Source: Eulemur rufifrons
Taxonomy: Eukaryota > Chordata > Mammalia > Primates > Lemuridae
Reading direction: 5' to 3'
Length of the DNA: 64,000 nt
Assembly: GCF_041146395.1 (NCBI RefSeq)
Contig: NC_091008.1
Coordinates: 4,601,501 to 4,665,500, forward strand
In this document: positions 47,714 through 60,596 of the stretch, in pieces
Numbering within the stretch: position 1 is the stretch's first letter
Layout of the letters: every line of letters starts with the position of its first letter
The notes under the pieces: generated by a model
What the model was told of the DNA's origin: nothing
What the model saw: the letters and a program-made list of their open reading frames with translations, nothing else
Database searches by the model: none
Position numbers and translations under genes: made by a program

Positions 47714-48956
47714 TCAAAATAAAACTTAATAGTAGCTCAAGTAACATAAAATCCTGCTTGTTTTATGAAACAGCAGGCGATCTCAATCAGAATGTCAGAC
47801 TAAAATGTTATAAATTCTATATAGCCAAGTGTTACTTTCTTTCGGAAAATGCTGAGATCCATTGTGGGTTGTAATCGCCCTCATTATTAATATTTCTCAC
47901 TTCTCCATCTCTGCTCCTCCTCACTCCTCACTCTGCCAGGCTGGTTTTTATTAGGTTGGTTTTTGAAAACCTGGCCCCAGCATTTCTTGGCTTTGCCAGG
48001 TACCTGGAGCAAGTTTGTTGTTTCCAAGTTACGCACTCCTCGTGCCAGGACAGTAAGTACTGAGAAGTGTCTAACGTGTCCTATCTCTGAAAAGCGAAGG
48101 CGTTATTATCTAAGTAACATTCAGACCCTTAAAGCTTTTGTGTTCATTTTAAAAACTGCTTAGATTTGCAAGTTAAAGGAATGAGCTTGTTCAGGCTGTG
48201 TGGTGTCGATAGAGACATGATATTGACATGGAGGTGCCGTGATTCTATGTCTCAGACACCGTAATCGTTTCCCCAATTTAGAGGCATTACGGTGGATTTG
48301 AGGGGTCGTTAGTTTGTTTTAACCTGTTCTGGGATCATTGGATATTCTTCCTACTCTGGAAACTGTCAGCAGTTCAGGTTTTGTTATCAAGACAATCACT
48401 GATGTCCTCTGTATTTGCAAAGAGTTGCTACTGTTGGATCAGATGTTACCGTGTTTTGACAACTGACAATCTCACGCCTTTTTTTTTTTTCCTTCTTCGT
48501 TTTCCAATTGTAGGATAGACGTGTGATAAAACATGTTTATTGCCCAATTCTGGAAGTAATCGTACCTTTGGTTATTGACTTAACAGGGTAGAGCTTGGTG
48601 GTGGTTGGCACTTTAGAATAAAAAGTTCTTGAGAAACCACGTTTCTCAAATCTGGAATCTTGTGATTCCTAAATATCTTGCATTTAAGTTGGAGGCTATA
48701 ACGGACAATGTAAAAGTGGTTATTATCAACTATTAATGGTCCTGTGGGAATAATTGGAAGTATTGATAATTTATACCCAAGACCCTTTCTTCCCAGGGCA
48801 CAAGTCTGGAGTTGTTACTGAGATATTCCATTATGACTTCCAGATGGTGATAAAACAGGAAAACCGGAATACAATCCCAGTGCCACTTTGTCACCCAAGG
48901 GCTGATCAGGGACGAATGTTACATCTTAACTTCATATGAAAAATTTGCTAGTAAAG

Positions 48957-49284
48957 GTCGGGCGCAGCAGCTCACGCCTGTAATCCTAACACTCTGGGAG
49001 GCCAAGGTGGGAGGATCGCTCAGGTCAGAGGTCAGGAGTTCGAGACCAGCCTGAGCAAGAGCGAGACCCCCATCTCTACTAAAAATAGAAAGAAATTATC
49101 TGGACAGCTAAAAATATATATAGAAAAAATTAGCCAGGCATGGTGGCACATGCCTATAATCCCAGCTACTCGGGAGGCTGAGGCAGGAGGATCACTTGAG
49201 CCCAGGAGTTTGAGGTTGCTGTGAGCTAGGCTGACACCACGGCACTCACTCTAGCCTGGGCGACAGAGCAAGACTCTGTCTCAA

Positions 49285-49301
<17 letters not shown>
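48957..49301 (+). mobile_element. Alu, sense
   Basis: A tail runs into a (TA)n tract and the TG/CA microsatellite. Confidence 0.95.
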
Positions 49302-49319
<18 letters not shown>

Positions 49320-49403
49320 TAAAAACTGTTTTATTGAGCACCTGTGTGTGTGTGTGTGTGTGTGTGTATTTATATACACACACACACATATATATATATA
49401 TAT
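49282..49403. repeat. Compound (TA)n-(TG)n-(CA)n-(TA)n tract
   Basis: (TA)n after the Alu tail, (TG)n at 49343-49367, a short tatttatata spacer, then (CA)n and (TA)n to 49403. The TG and CA blocks are complementary and can fold back. Confidence 0.9.
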
Positions 49404-50257
49404 CTCAGAGGCTTGGTGCTAACTAAATACCTTGCTTATATTGCTTTATTATAAAATTCATAGAACTAATTTGCATGTTAGATATCACTATCCTGATTTC
49501 AGAGGAAGAAGTGTCCAGGCCTGGCCAGGAGGAGTGTGGGGATTGATTAGGCATGTCTGCCGGGAGCTGGGCTCGCTGTGTCATGCTGTCTCTCTGGGTG
49601 ATGTCACTTAGGGAGGAAAATATGCCTCTCCACGCTAAAGGATAGTTTGGAAAAGTGTCGCAGTGTGACGACACTGTTATAATAAAAGCCACCTGATGCC
49701 GAAGTGCTCTGTGGCTGAAATGTGCCTTGGGGCGGAGCTGGTGGCTTCCCACCAATGACAGTCACCCCACTGCCCGAGCAGCCCCCCAGCCACTGCTCCC
49801 CCCAGCAGCATCGTCACATCCCAACAATGTGCCTTTGCCCACAGACACATGGGCCCAATGGGTGGCACTGACGGTGTCCCTGAAAAGGGCCGCTGTCCTC
49901 TGTTCTGAGTCAGCCTTATTGTTCAGAGCTTAGGGAATGAGGCTCATGTCCAGATACGGGACAATAATACGTGCTGTGCACTTGTCGTCAGCAATATTGG
50001 AGGTCGTCATGATACCATAAACCTCCAGTGCTCTAATACGACCTCCCCACACCCTAACCCTCGAATTCGTGAATACCTGTTTGCTCCTAATTCTAATGCC
50101 CCTTCCTCTGAAGCCCTCCAGGTCCCCCACCACTCGCCAGAATTAGCTTACTGACTTTTTTCACCCCAGAATCTAAAACCAGGTAAATTTTTACCACTTG
50201 AAATAATAGAATTAAGTTATGTGAGTACCATAGAAACTGGGAATGAACTACAATGAT

Positions 50258-50422
50258 TTTTTTTTTCTTGATTTATAGTTTTTTTTGTTTTTTTTTTTTT
50301 TAAACCTAATTTTTTTTTTATTTCAGCTCATTATGGGGGTACAAAAGTTCAGGTTATATATATTGCCCATGCCCCTCCCCCATCCCCCCCCCCCCCCCCC
50401 CCGAGTCTGAGCTTTAAGCGTG
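50258..50422 (-). mobile_element. Short L1 3' end, minus strand, with C19 run
   Basis: T-rich tail remnants at 50258-50320 precede tttcagctcattatgggggt and gttatatatattgcccatgc, the same 3'UTR as at 52044. A run of 19 C (50384-50402) has expanded at the C-rich part of the UTR. Only ~110 bases of L1 remain. Confidence 0.85.
50384..50402. repeat. C19 homopolymer
   Basis: Uninterrupted run of 19 C in an L1 3'UTR remnant; prone to sequencing and replication error. Confidence 0.9.
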
Positions 50423-51133
50423 AGACCCAGGAGGATGAAAAGAAAGTGATTTCAAAAGGATTTTCTTTGGATCTACTCTGATCACGTTTGGGGAACACAG
50501 TCTGGCAGCAAATGTAGTAAAGGAAGGTTCTAGGCTGCGTGATTTCTGGCTGTGGTGGGCTGGAGCCAGCAGGGAAGGGGATGCTTTATAAAATACGCCC
50601 AGTTGTTCAGCAGAATCGTGGATCTGGGGCTAATGAGCAGAGACTGATCAATTTTGAGAGTAGATTCCTTATATCTACAGAGGGCGCTTCTGAACCAAAT
50701 GTTAACGAGTGTTTAAAAGTCTACTGAAAATCAGATCTTGTGTGTTGTGTCTTGCGGAATGCTTTGGGCAGCAAGTCATAGAAAGCAAAACTCCAAACGG
50801 CTTATGCCATAAGGAATATTTTTTAACCTCCAGAACAAGAAGTCCTGAGATAGGGTCACTGAAAGATTAGTTCATTCAGCAGCTCAGTCACATTGTGAGG
50901 AACTACTTTGCCATCCTCTGAGTTGGCCTTGTCCCCAAGGAGGCCTGGGCTGATAAGGCCAGTCCAGAGATAAAGGAAGAGTTAGGGTAAAGAGCTAAAT
51001 GGATTTTTCAAGGAATAGAGCCAGGGGGACTTGGAGACTAATTAGACACAGACCAGGACTGAGATAGTTCCAAGAGTGCAGCCACACCCACCTCCCCCCA
51101 AGGAATAGTTGCTTCAAGCTGAAACACAAAAGA

Positions 51134-51432
51134 CTGCAGCCTAGCACTCTGGGAGGCCGAGGCGGGAGGATCGCTTGAGGTCAGGAGTTCGAGACCAGCC
51201 TGAGCAAGAGCGAGACCCTGTCTCTACTAAAAATAGAAAAATTAGCCGGGCATGGTAGCGCATGCCTGTAGTCCCAGCTACTCAGGAGAGGCTGAGACAG
51301 GAGGATCGCTTGAGCCCAGGAGTTTGAGGTTGCTGTGAGCTAGGCTGACGCCACGGCACTCTAGCCCGGGCAACAGAGTGAGACTGTGTTTCAAATGAAA
51401 AAAAAATAAAAAGAATAACTGTGGAAAAAAAA
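51134..51432 (+). mobile_element. 5'-truncated Alu, sense
   Basis: Begins at gcagcctagcactctgggag; linker shortened; mixed A-rich tail. Confidence 0.9.
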
Positions 51433-51719
51433 AAAAAAGACCACAGGTTCTTCACGAGGTTCTGCTGTGGATCTATTCCCGTCCTTGGGGACATTGGTGA
51501 AGAGTAAGTGGCGTCACGTCTGGGTTCAGGATCACGTGCTTGAGAAGTGTGATTAGCTCTTGTTTACAGAACATTTTAAGGTGACTTCAAGCTAAATGCA
51601 AATTCTTCTTCTTCCATACCCATTTCCTGCCAATGGCCAACCAGTCTTCTCAGTATGGTTAATGTCAAACATGAAATTATGTTCTCACACAGTGTCTCTT
51701 TTCTCTTTTTGTTATAAAG

Positions 51720-51871
51720 TATATTCGGTGCTGTTCGAACTGGTGCTTACATGGTGGACATATTGATGACCAAAGGCCTGAAGCAGTCAGTTTGTGACCA
51801 GGGTTTTTACATTGGACCGGTCAGCAAATTCTGGGCTTATGCATTTGTGCTAAGCAAGGCACCCGAACTAG
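51720..51871 (+). CDS. ELOVL6: ELOVL6 internal coding exon (residues 74-125)
   Basis: This exon carries the middle of the elongase, including most of the family motif KxxExxDT (K120 to T127, completed by the next exon). The acceptor is a pyrimidine-rich stretch ending in ataaag at 51719; the donor is TAG|gtgagt at 51872. The incoming T completes Ser74, then [12 protein letters not shown] follows, ending SKAPEL with a split Gly. The length is 152 bases (50 whole codons). Compared with human ELOVL6 from memory, three residues differ: V79 for Leu, D87 for Tyr and I105 for Asn. The last two are non-conservative single-base changes. Splice sites and frame are intact, so nothing indicates a pseudogene. 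Identity is very secure; the substitutions could be real or assembly errors. Confidence 0.97.
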
Positions 51872-52021
51872 GTGAGTGTCTTCTCTCCTTCCATTTCCTT
51901 CCCCTCTCTTTGCAGCGACATGTCCGCAATTTTTATTAAGCGTGAACAAAGAATCTGAAGGTCCTATTTTGTTTGTTGCAGGAAACTTAATAATGAATGA
52001 GTTTGAGTTATAAACTGACTT

Positions 52022-52505
52022 CCACTTTTTTTTTTTTTTTTTTAATTTCAGCTTATGATGGGGGTACCAAAGTTCAGGTTATATATATTGCCCATGGTCC
52101 CCCCATCCCCCCGAGTCTGAGCTTCAAGTGTGTCCATTCCCCAGACAGTGCACATCGCACTCATCGTGTAGGTGTGCACCCATCCCCTCCCCCACCGCCC
52201 ACCTCTGTCCGATACCCAATTGGTGTTATTCCCAAATGTGCACTTAGGTTGATGATCAGGGAAACCAATTTGCGGTGAGTACATGGGGTGCTTATTTTTC
52301 CATTCTTGGGATACTTCACTTAATAGAATGGCTTCCAACTCTCTCCAGGAGAACCAAAGGGATTCTATATCACCGTTATTTCTTATAGCTGAGTAGTACT
52401 CCATGGTATACATATACCACATGTTACTAATCCATTCATGAATTGATGGGCACTTGGGTTGTTTCCACATCTTTGCAATTGTGAATTGTGCTGCTATAAA
52501 CATGA
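52022..52505 (-). mobile_element. L1 3' end (ORF2 C-terminus plus 3'UTR), minus strand
   Basis: Poly(T) at 52028-52043 is the poly(A) tail of a minus-strand L1. On the minus strand the ORF2 C-terminal residues read MWYMYTMEYYSAIRNNGD and continue to FSWRELEAILLSEVSQEW. The 3'UTR has the strepsirrhine wording found in the other two copies. 5'-truncated; retains an open frame of the C-terminus but no catalytic domain. Confidence 0.92.
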
Positions 52506-52567
52506 TTTCCTCTCTCTCCCTCCTTTTAAATAATTGTACATGTGAAGGGCAAAATGGTTCACACAGA

Positions 52568-52735
52568 CAGCGGTCCCCAACCTTTTTGGTGCCAGGGACC
52601 AGTTCCCTGGGGCTCAGGCGGTGATGCAATTGATAGGAAGTGACTGTCTTCGCCCACTCGCCGCTGCTCACCTCCTGCTGTGCGACCCGGTTCCCAGCAG
52701 GCCACCGGTCCACCGCCTGGGGGTTGGGGACCAAA
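52568..52735. mobile_element. Small hAT-like nonautonomous DNA element
   Basis: About 168 bases with terminal inverted repeats: cagcggtccccaacc at the left and ggttggggacc at the right, the last bases at the right decayed. The interior (caggcggtgatgcaattgat, cgctgctcacctcctgctgtgcgacccgg) is typical of an abundant mammalian family. The 8-bp duplication expected for hAT was not recognised. Confidence 0.7.
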
Positions 52736-52740
52736 GATTA

Positions 52741-53300
52741 GAACATGCTAATCCATTCATGAATTAGCAAAATGTGGTATATGTATACCATGGACTATTA
52801 CTCAGCTATTAGAAATAATGGCGATATGGCATCTCTTTGGTTCTCCTGGAGAGAGCTGGAACCCATTCTATTAAGTGAAGTATCCCAAGAATGGAAAAAC
52901 AAGCACCACATGTACTCACCATCAAACTGTTATCCCTGAGTGCACATTTGGGACTAACACCAATTGGGTATCGGACAGAGGTGGGGGCCGGGAGGAAGGG
53001 ATGGGTGTATACCTACTTGTTGAGTGCGATGCGCACTGCCTGGGGAATGGACACGCTTGAAGTTCTGACTGGGGGGGGATGGGGTGGGGGGAGGGGAGGG
53101 GTGCACACCTACATGATGAGTGCGATGTGCACTGTCTAGGGAATGGACACAATTGAAGCTCAGACTCGGGGGGATGGGGAGGCATGGGCAATGTATATAG
53201 CCTGATCTTTTGTACCCCCGTAATGAGCTGAAAAACAAACAAAAAATAAAAATAAAATAAAACAAAACAAAAAAATAAAATAAAACAAAACAAAACAAAC
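52741..53300 (+). mobile_element. L1 3' end, plus strand, with duplicated 3'UTR unit
   Basis: Begins in the ORF2 C-terminus (aatgtggtatatgtatacca), passes through the 3'UTR and ends in an impure A-rich tail of aaataaaa/aaacaaaa units at 53231-53300. The 3'UTR carries an ~85-95 base unit twice (53004-53097 and 53098-53181), whereas the minus-strand copy nearby has it once. Together the two L1 pieces form an inverted repeat. Confidence 0.92.
53004..53181 (+). repeat. Tandem G-rich duplication in the L1 3'UTR
   Basis: Two units each contain cacc/tacctac, gagtgcgatg, gggaatggacac, ttgaag and a run of 6-8 G followed by atgggg. Several G-runs are long enough for G-quadruplex formation on the + strand. 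Confidence 0.8.
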
Positions 53301-55087
53301 ATGCTGATTTTTAAGCACCCCTAAAAATACACTTCCAGGGGCTTAGGAAATACAGTTCCCTCTCTAAGGCTCATTAACAGCAGAGCTAATATTAAATTAT
53401 GGGGGGGGGGAAGAGTGCCATAGCTATTTCCAAGTCCCTTCTGGAAGCATAAATCAGATTAGGAAATGAAGCTTTTCATTTGGGTATCGCCATGTCCTCA
53501 TTAGCAAATGCTAAGGGCTGATCTCTGGTGTCGTTTGATTTTCCTCATCCCTGAGACTGGTTTTGGAAGGGGAAGGTATTCATAGTTCACCTTCTAGAAA
53601 TTAATAGAAAATACCAGCTACATTTGTAGATTTCTATGCTTTTTCTTTCAACTCTTTAACGGTCTTGAATGTAAATGGTGGTGGAGGTTAGCAGAAACAG
53701 TGAAAAATTAACTGGCAAGAATTTGATGATAGGGGCACAATTCTCCAAGATAATGTCTTTATTGGCAAAGAAAGGTAGCTTCTAGGGACTCTAATCTCTG
53801 AGTACATCCATGAGTAGTAATGGTAGCTACCACCTCACAAACCGGTCTGTATTAGAGAAAACCTGACTACCCACCCACTGGGTTTCTTAATTTTTTTTTT
53901 TTTAACCTGTAATTAAGAATTGTATTAATATGTATTTAGTTCAAAAGATATATATTGTTTCTTCTGTGTCCCCTAAAAAGGAGGTTAGAGGCTGTAATTT
54001 CATTACAAGCCACCTACGATAGAAGCTATGAGCAGTCTTTGTAAGGTGTCCTTAGTTCATGTCCCGTGTCTAGGCATGTGGGACATGAGGTCTCTCGAAG
54101 TGTGGGCCAGCAACCTGCCACTTTCCACAGGATGCTAATAGTAGCTGGCAATGGGTTTGACCTATTGGTTTGACTATTGTCTTACCAGGTCAAAGACAAG
54201 GGAGAAAAGCAGCAGGAGAAAATTTTTCTTGAAAACTTTTCAGAAAGAGGGACAGAGGTACAAAGATAGGTCCTCTACATAGTTCAAAATAACTAGATAA
54301 CTATTGCATGCTTGTGCACAAACACACACACACACACAGCCTACGAAAACAGTCTTAGAATGCAATGCATTAGTGTGGCTTCATTCAGTTATTTGTCCGA
54401 TAAACTTATATTAAGCACCCACTATGGACCAGACATTTAATGGGAGTTGGAATAGAATGGCTACTTTTTCTTAAAAAAGTAAAATAAATAACAACAATAA
54501 TAGTAATATACATTTTATGAACCAGGCCCGCAAAGCCTATTTTTATTAATACTCATATTGGGACCACTAGGTACAGACTCCTATAGGCTAGAGAAGTATT
54601 TTTCCCTCTTGGATCTACAGACAATGCCTGGAAATCTGAAGAGGTATTTTTTAGGAAATTTAAAATTGTATGAGACTATGTTGATGTGTCATTTATTTAG
54701 GGATAAACAAAAAAAAAAAATTGTCTCGTCAGATATATTTCCTGCGTAATGATTCCTTTTTGACTTAGAGTCATAGGGTTTCTTAATCAGAGCTCTTGCT
54801 CTCAAGATGGGGTTGGTTTAAGTATGTGAGCGTGTACTCTTCACTCTTGGAGCTTTGTGACCTTTATCTTTAAAATAAATCTATGCATTATTACAGTTTG
54901 AAAATAAGTTGAGAAATGTATCCCCCTGACGTCTTTGGTGTTGCATAACAAACGTCCTTATTAATCCCCCATCTTTTTTGACAAAGGCCTGGCTACAGAT
55001 ATAAAAACGCAGTCAATGCACGAGACATGTGATTTCCTTTAAATGCCACCCTGAACACCTTCACAATTACCTCTTACCACTTTCAAA
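53301..55087. other. Gap: unique intron
   Basis: G10 run at 53401-53410 and a (CA)n at 54321-54339; otherwise nothing recognised. Confidence 0.6.
54385..54450 (-). mobile_element. L2/MIR-type fragment
   Basis: Same phrase as at 38965, more decayed (attaagcacccactatggac). Confidence 0.4.
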
Positions 55088-55345
55088 AAAAATTTTTTTT
55101 TTTTTTAAATATCAGAAAGGGTGTCATACTTGTGGCCCTTAAGTCTCAGATTGCAAAGAAGCAACCTCAGTCTTTTCTTCGAGAAACGGCCTTTTCCTCC
55201 TGGAAGGACGACTTGCCCGTGTTGTGTTCTGAGCTCTCTCCAGTTGTTGGGGAAAAATACTCTCATCTTGACATAGTTCTTCAATGATGCCAATTAGTGA
55301 CGCAAGTTCTCCATAGACTTTCAGATCCTGGATGGAGGTCATTTA
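55088..55345 (-). pseudogene. Possible retropseudogene fragment, source unknown
   Basis: A T-run at 55094-55106 (a tail if read on the minus strand) is followed by a minus-strand open frame of 67 codons starting MTSIQDLKVYGELASLIGII and ending SLQSET. Composition is protein-like. A second overlapping frame is also open, so a frameshifted copy is possible. No family identified and no duplication of the target site found. Confidence 0.3.
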
Positions 55346-55805
55346 TGTTCTGAGTACCTTTTTAGTAAAAATTTTAAAATATGAAATATTATCCTTAACC
55401 TCTTCTGGAGCTCCTTGGACAATGGCCTTTCAGGGGTAAACTGCTGAGTCAGAACATCCAGAAGTCAGGACAAGTGTCCCTAAGACAGCCACTCCAGCCC
55501 CTGGTACCTATTTAGTGACCATGTTTGCTTGGATGCCTTTTTACCATGCATTTTGGAGATTTACATTCTTTTTTTGCAGTTAGCAAACCTTGTGGCAACC
55601 GTGCAATTAAGAAAGCTTTATCCATTTGGATTATTTAGAACTTTTCTTATTTTTAGGTCCCAAGTTCTGCCTCATGAGCATCAAAGGGAAAAGATCTCAT
55701 GAGAAAAAAAGAACAGTTCTTCCACATTCGGTACGGAAAATGTATTTTCTCCCCAAAACCCACATGCCTGCAGTTTTCATTAAATTCTGTTTTTATTATT
55801 TTTAA

Positions 55806-56133
55806 TATTTTTTTTGAGACAGAGTTTTGCTCTGTTGCCCGGGCTAGAGTGCCGTGGCGTCAGCCTAGCTCACAGCAACCTCCAACTCCTGGGCTCAAGC
55901 GATCCTCCTGCCTCAGCCTCCCGAGTAGCTGGGACTACAGGCATGTGCCACCATGCCCGGCTAAATTTTTCTATATATATTTTTAGCTGTCCAGATCATT
56001 TCTTTCTATTTTTAGTAGAGACAGGGGTCTCGCTCTTGCTCAGGCTGGTCTTGAACTCCTGAGCTCAAACGATCCTTCTACCTCGGCCTCCCAGAGTGCT
56101 AGGATTACAGGCGTGAGCCACCGCGCCCAGCCA
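55806..56133 (-). mobile_element. Alu, antisense
   Basis: Flanking aaattctgttt on both sides; ends gcgcccagcc. Confidence 0.95.
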
Positions 56134-57036
56134 AATTCTGTTTCTAAATTGTGGCAGAACATACGTAATAGTCACATTGTTGTGCAGTGATTGCATGATC
56201 GATTTCCAGAACTTTTGGATCTTCCCCAGTTGACACCCTGTCCCCGTTCAACACTAGCTCCTTCGCTAAACTCTTAATAGCAAGAAAAGCTTGCTGCTTC
56301 AGCAGAAAGCTATGAGCTCATTTCAGTGGATTACAGGGTTACAATTTATTAGAGCAACTGGAGAGGAAGAGAGCCACGGACCCGCTGCGTGTGCCAAATC
56401 TTTGAGCACCTTCTGTTTGCATTATATTCAAACCTGCTGAGATTTGGTTTTGTTAAAACTTGGAAACATCTGTTCTGAGCCCAGGTCCTTGCTCAGTTGA
56501 GCATGTCATTGTGTTCGAAACCCTGACTCAGCAGCACTCCAGCTAGCTCTGCGAAGAGGGACTCGGCCTTCTCTGACAAACCGCACACACACACACAGCA
56601 GGCTCTCCGTGCCTCTTGGTGGCCGAGAGTACCCTGGGGATTTGCAAATGCTGAGCAATTTCCCCATCGCCGGAAAGCAATCTGCGCTTTCCAGGTGCAG
56701 GGGAGGAAAGGCTAGCTCAGGAGGGGGACACTTAGGTACCAGCAACACCGTGCCCTGCCGCAAGCTGGCTCTTGACTGATAATAGCTGAACCAAAGTTTA
56801 GAGAGGTCAAGGTAAAGAGAACATGAACCAGACAGCAGCTAAAGTAGGTGACGTGATGGAAACATTCAAGAGGCCAAAGACCTATTGCTTATAATTTAGC
56901 AGATTCATTTCCATGATGCCAATTGGATGTTGACCAAGAAGGTTGGTTGCCCAACGTCAAATACACAGTCCCTGGGGTAGTGTACATTTCTAGATCACTG
57001 GGTTGCTTCTGGAAACCTTTAAGTACCATGACTTAG

Positions 57037-58649
<1,613 letters not shown>

Positions 58650-58815
58650 TGTGAAAAGGGCATGTTGATCATCCTGCTTAATCCTCAGATAATTCCAAGT
58701 CACTGTGTGATTCATTATCCCCATTGTATAGATGAGGAAACTGGAAAATACTGAGGATGAGTAACATGACCAAGGTCACAGAGCTCGTAAATGCCAGCGC
58801 CGGAGCCGGTCCGAC
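58650..58815 (-). mobile_element. MIR ~105 bases before the last ELOVL6 exon
   Basis: attatccccattgtatagat, gaggaaactggaaaatactg, gaccaaggtcacagagctcg. Confidence 0.8.
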
Positions 58816-58920
58816 CCTCCAGCGCTGGCTCAAGACGCCTGCCCTCCTGCAGAAGTCTACATTAGCATCATGTCGTGGTCCAGGGGCTCACGAATGTTCT
58901 TTCCCTTCTTTGTCTTTCAG

Positions 58921-59345
58921 GAGATACGATATTCATCGTTCTAAGGAAGCAGAAGCTCATCTTCCTGCACTGGTACCACCATATCACTGTGCTCCTGTAC
59001 TCCTGGTACTCCTACAAGGACATGGTTGCCGGGGGAGGCTGGTTCATGACCATGAACTACGGCGTGCACTCCGTGATGTACTCGTACTACGCCTTACGGG
59101 CGGCGGGTTTCCGTGTCTCCCGGAAGTTCGCCATGTTCGTCACCTTGTCCCAGATCACTCAGATGCTGATGGGCTGTGTCATTAACTACCTGGTCTTCCA
59201 CTGGATGCAGTATGACCAGTGTCACTCTCACTTTGAGAACATCTTCTGGTCCTCACTCATGTACCTCAGCTACCTTGTGCTCTTCTGCCATTTCTTCTTT
59301 GAGGCCTACATCGGCAAGATGAGGAAGACAGCGAAGGCTGAATAG
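58921..59345 (+). CDS. ELOVL6: ELOVL6 terminal coding exon (residues 126-265 and stop)
   Basis: This is the catalytic part of the fatty-acid elongase. The acceptor is ttcccttctttgtctttcag, ending at 58920. Two bases complete Gly125, then [10 protein letters not shown] follows. Visible motifs are the histidine box HWYHH (residues 141-145), N170...H174-SVMYSYY (NxxxHxxMYxYY), and TLSQITQ (199-205, TxxQxxQ). By homology with the ELOVL family, histidines in the first two motifs take part in the condensation. Several hydrophobic segments are visible, for example around 200-218 and 233-252. The C-terminus is KMRKTAKAE, then TAG at 59343. Total implied length is 265 aa, identical to human. Differences from human as remembered: I131V, A175S, I198V, V212I, C218H, H222Y, Q230E and T262A. 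In the cell the product works with ketoacyl-CoA reductase, dehydratase and enoyl reductase; the family member is known to be SREBP-1 regulated, but its promoter is not in this window. Confidence 0.98.
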
Positions 59346-59768
59346 TGTTGGAACTGAGGAGGAAGCCATAGCTCAGGGTCATCAAGAAAAAAAAATAATA
59401 GACAAAAGAAAATGGCACAAGGAATCACATATGGTGCAGCTAAAACAACACAAAACAAAAATCATAGGAGCAGACACAAACCCAAGGCAGCTTAGGGATA
59501 ATTAGGTTGACTTAACCCAGTAAGTTTATGATCCTTTCCGGGTGAGGACTCGCTGAGTGCACCTCCGTCTCAAAGCACTGCTGGCTGGGAGGCCACATCC
59601 CCTCTTTACCTGTCCCCTCTAGGACAAAGGAGAACAAACGGGAGCCAGAGGCAGAGAGAGAGAGTACCGGAAGGCCAGTGAAGGCTGTTAACACGATAGC
59701 AAAAGATGTTTTTACTGAGTGTCCTATTTCTCTAAGGACGAAAGAATTTTATTTACAAATATGAGCGT

Positions 59769-59791
59769 GCACACACACACACACACACACA
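59769..59791. repeat. ELOVL6: (CA)n in the 3'UTR
   Basis: Uninterrupted CA repeats 0.4 kb after the ELOVL6 stop. Confidence 0.9.
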
Positions 59792-60596
59792 CTCCTTTCT
59801 GATCTTTACCGACCCCAAACTACAGCCAACAGAAAAGATAGAAAGGAAAGAGATACAGGGGGTGTGTCTAGAACAATTAACGCTTTTGCAGAAATTAAGG
59901 CCTTTTTAAAGAAAGGTGAATGGTTGTAGCCCCATGAGAAAAAGATGTCTTAATCATCCCTTAGGAAAACAGATGTAAACAATTATAGTTCCACTAAAAA
60001 AAAAAAAAAAAAAAAAAATGCATATTCACTACATAGCTTCAGGCTAGTGAGTTTGCCAAAAGCAAACGAGGGCACAGGAGTCTCCCGAGGGTTTTCCTGG
60101 GAGGACAGACACAGTGCAGCCCGGGTCCCAGCGGGGACAGCTCCAACCCAGGGCGCTTCTGACAGCAGTACTGTGATTTCTAGTCTTAAAACGAGATAGG
60201 CAGAATGATCCTTTTGTTCAGTTGCCCGCAGGCTTTTGAACAGAAGAGGAAATACAGAATCAAAAAGATTTAAAAAAAAAAAAACAAAAATGCAACCAAA
60301 CGATTTGCAAAATGGATTCTGTACTACCTGAAAAAGGCCCAGCCAGATACCACTGCTAAGCTGGGGACGAGGGGCGACAGGTGAGCTGGCCATCGCGTCC
60401 GTAGACGACACGGACACCCCTCCCTATGTGACTTCACATAGGCTCCTGACTTTCCAAATGAAGCCCTGTGGGACAGTCTATTTTCTATATTTTTGTGAAT
60501 TTCAAAGAGAAATCTGCAGGACTCTTTGCTGACACTGGGCGAGCGCTGTGTTTCTGCACCGTCTGCATTGGCCGCCGAGCAGTGCAGGGGTGTCTA

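Noticed and set aside
49343..49403. Possible CRISPR-like or phased repeat array
   Set aside because: Simple dinucleotide microsatellite; CRISPR is not expected in a primate genome.
52048..52734. 228-codon minus-strand ORF, the longest in the window
   Set aside because: It is the L1 ORF2 C-terminus plus 3'UTR, preceded by hAT-like sequence; not a gene.
58757..59185. 142-codon plus-strand ORF over the last exon
   Set aside because: It is out of frame with the ELOVL6 exon and begins in a MIR; a shadow frame.
59983..60417. 144-codon minus-strand ORF in the 3'UTR
   Set aside because: Antisense to an expected UTR, ends in a poly-Phe from an A-run, and no homology recognised.
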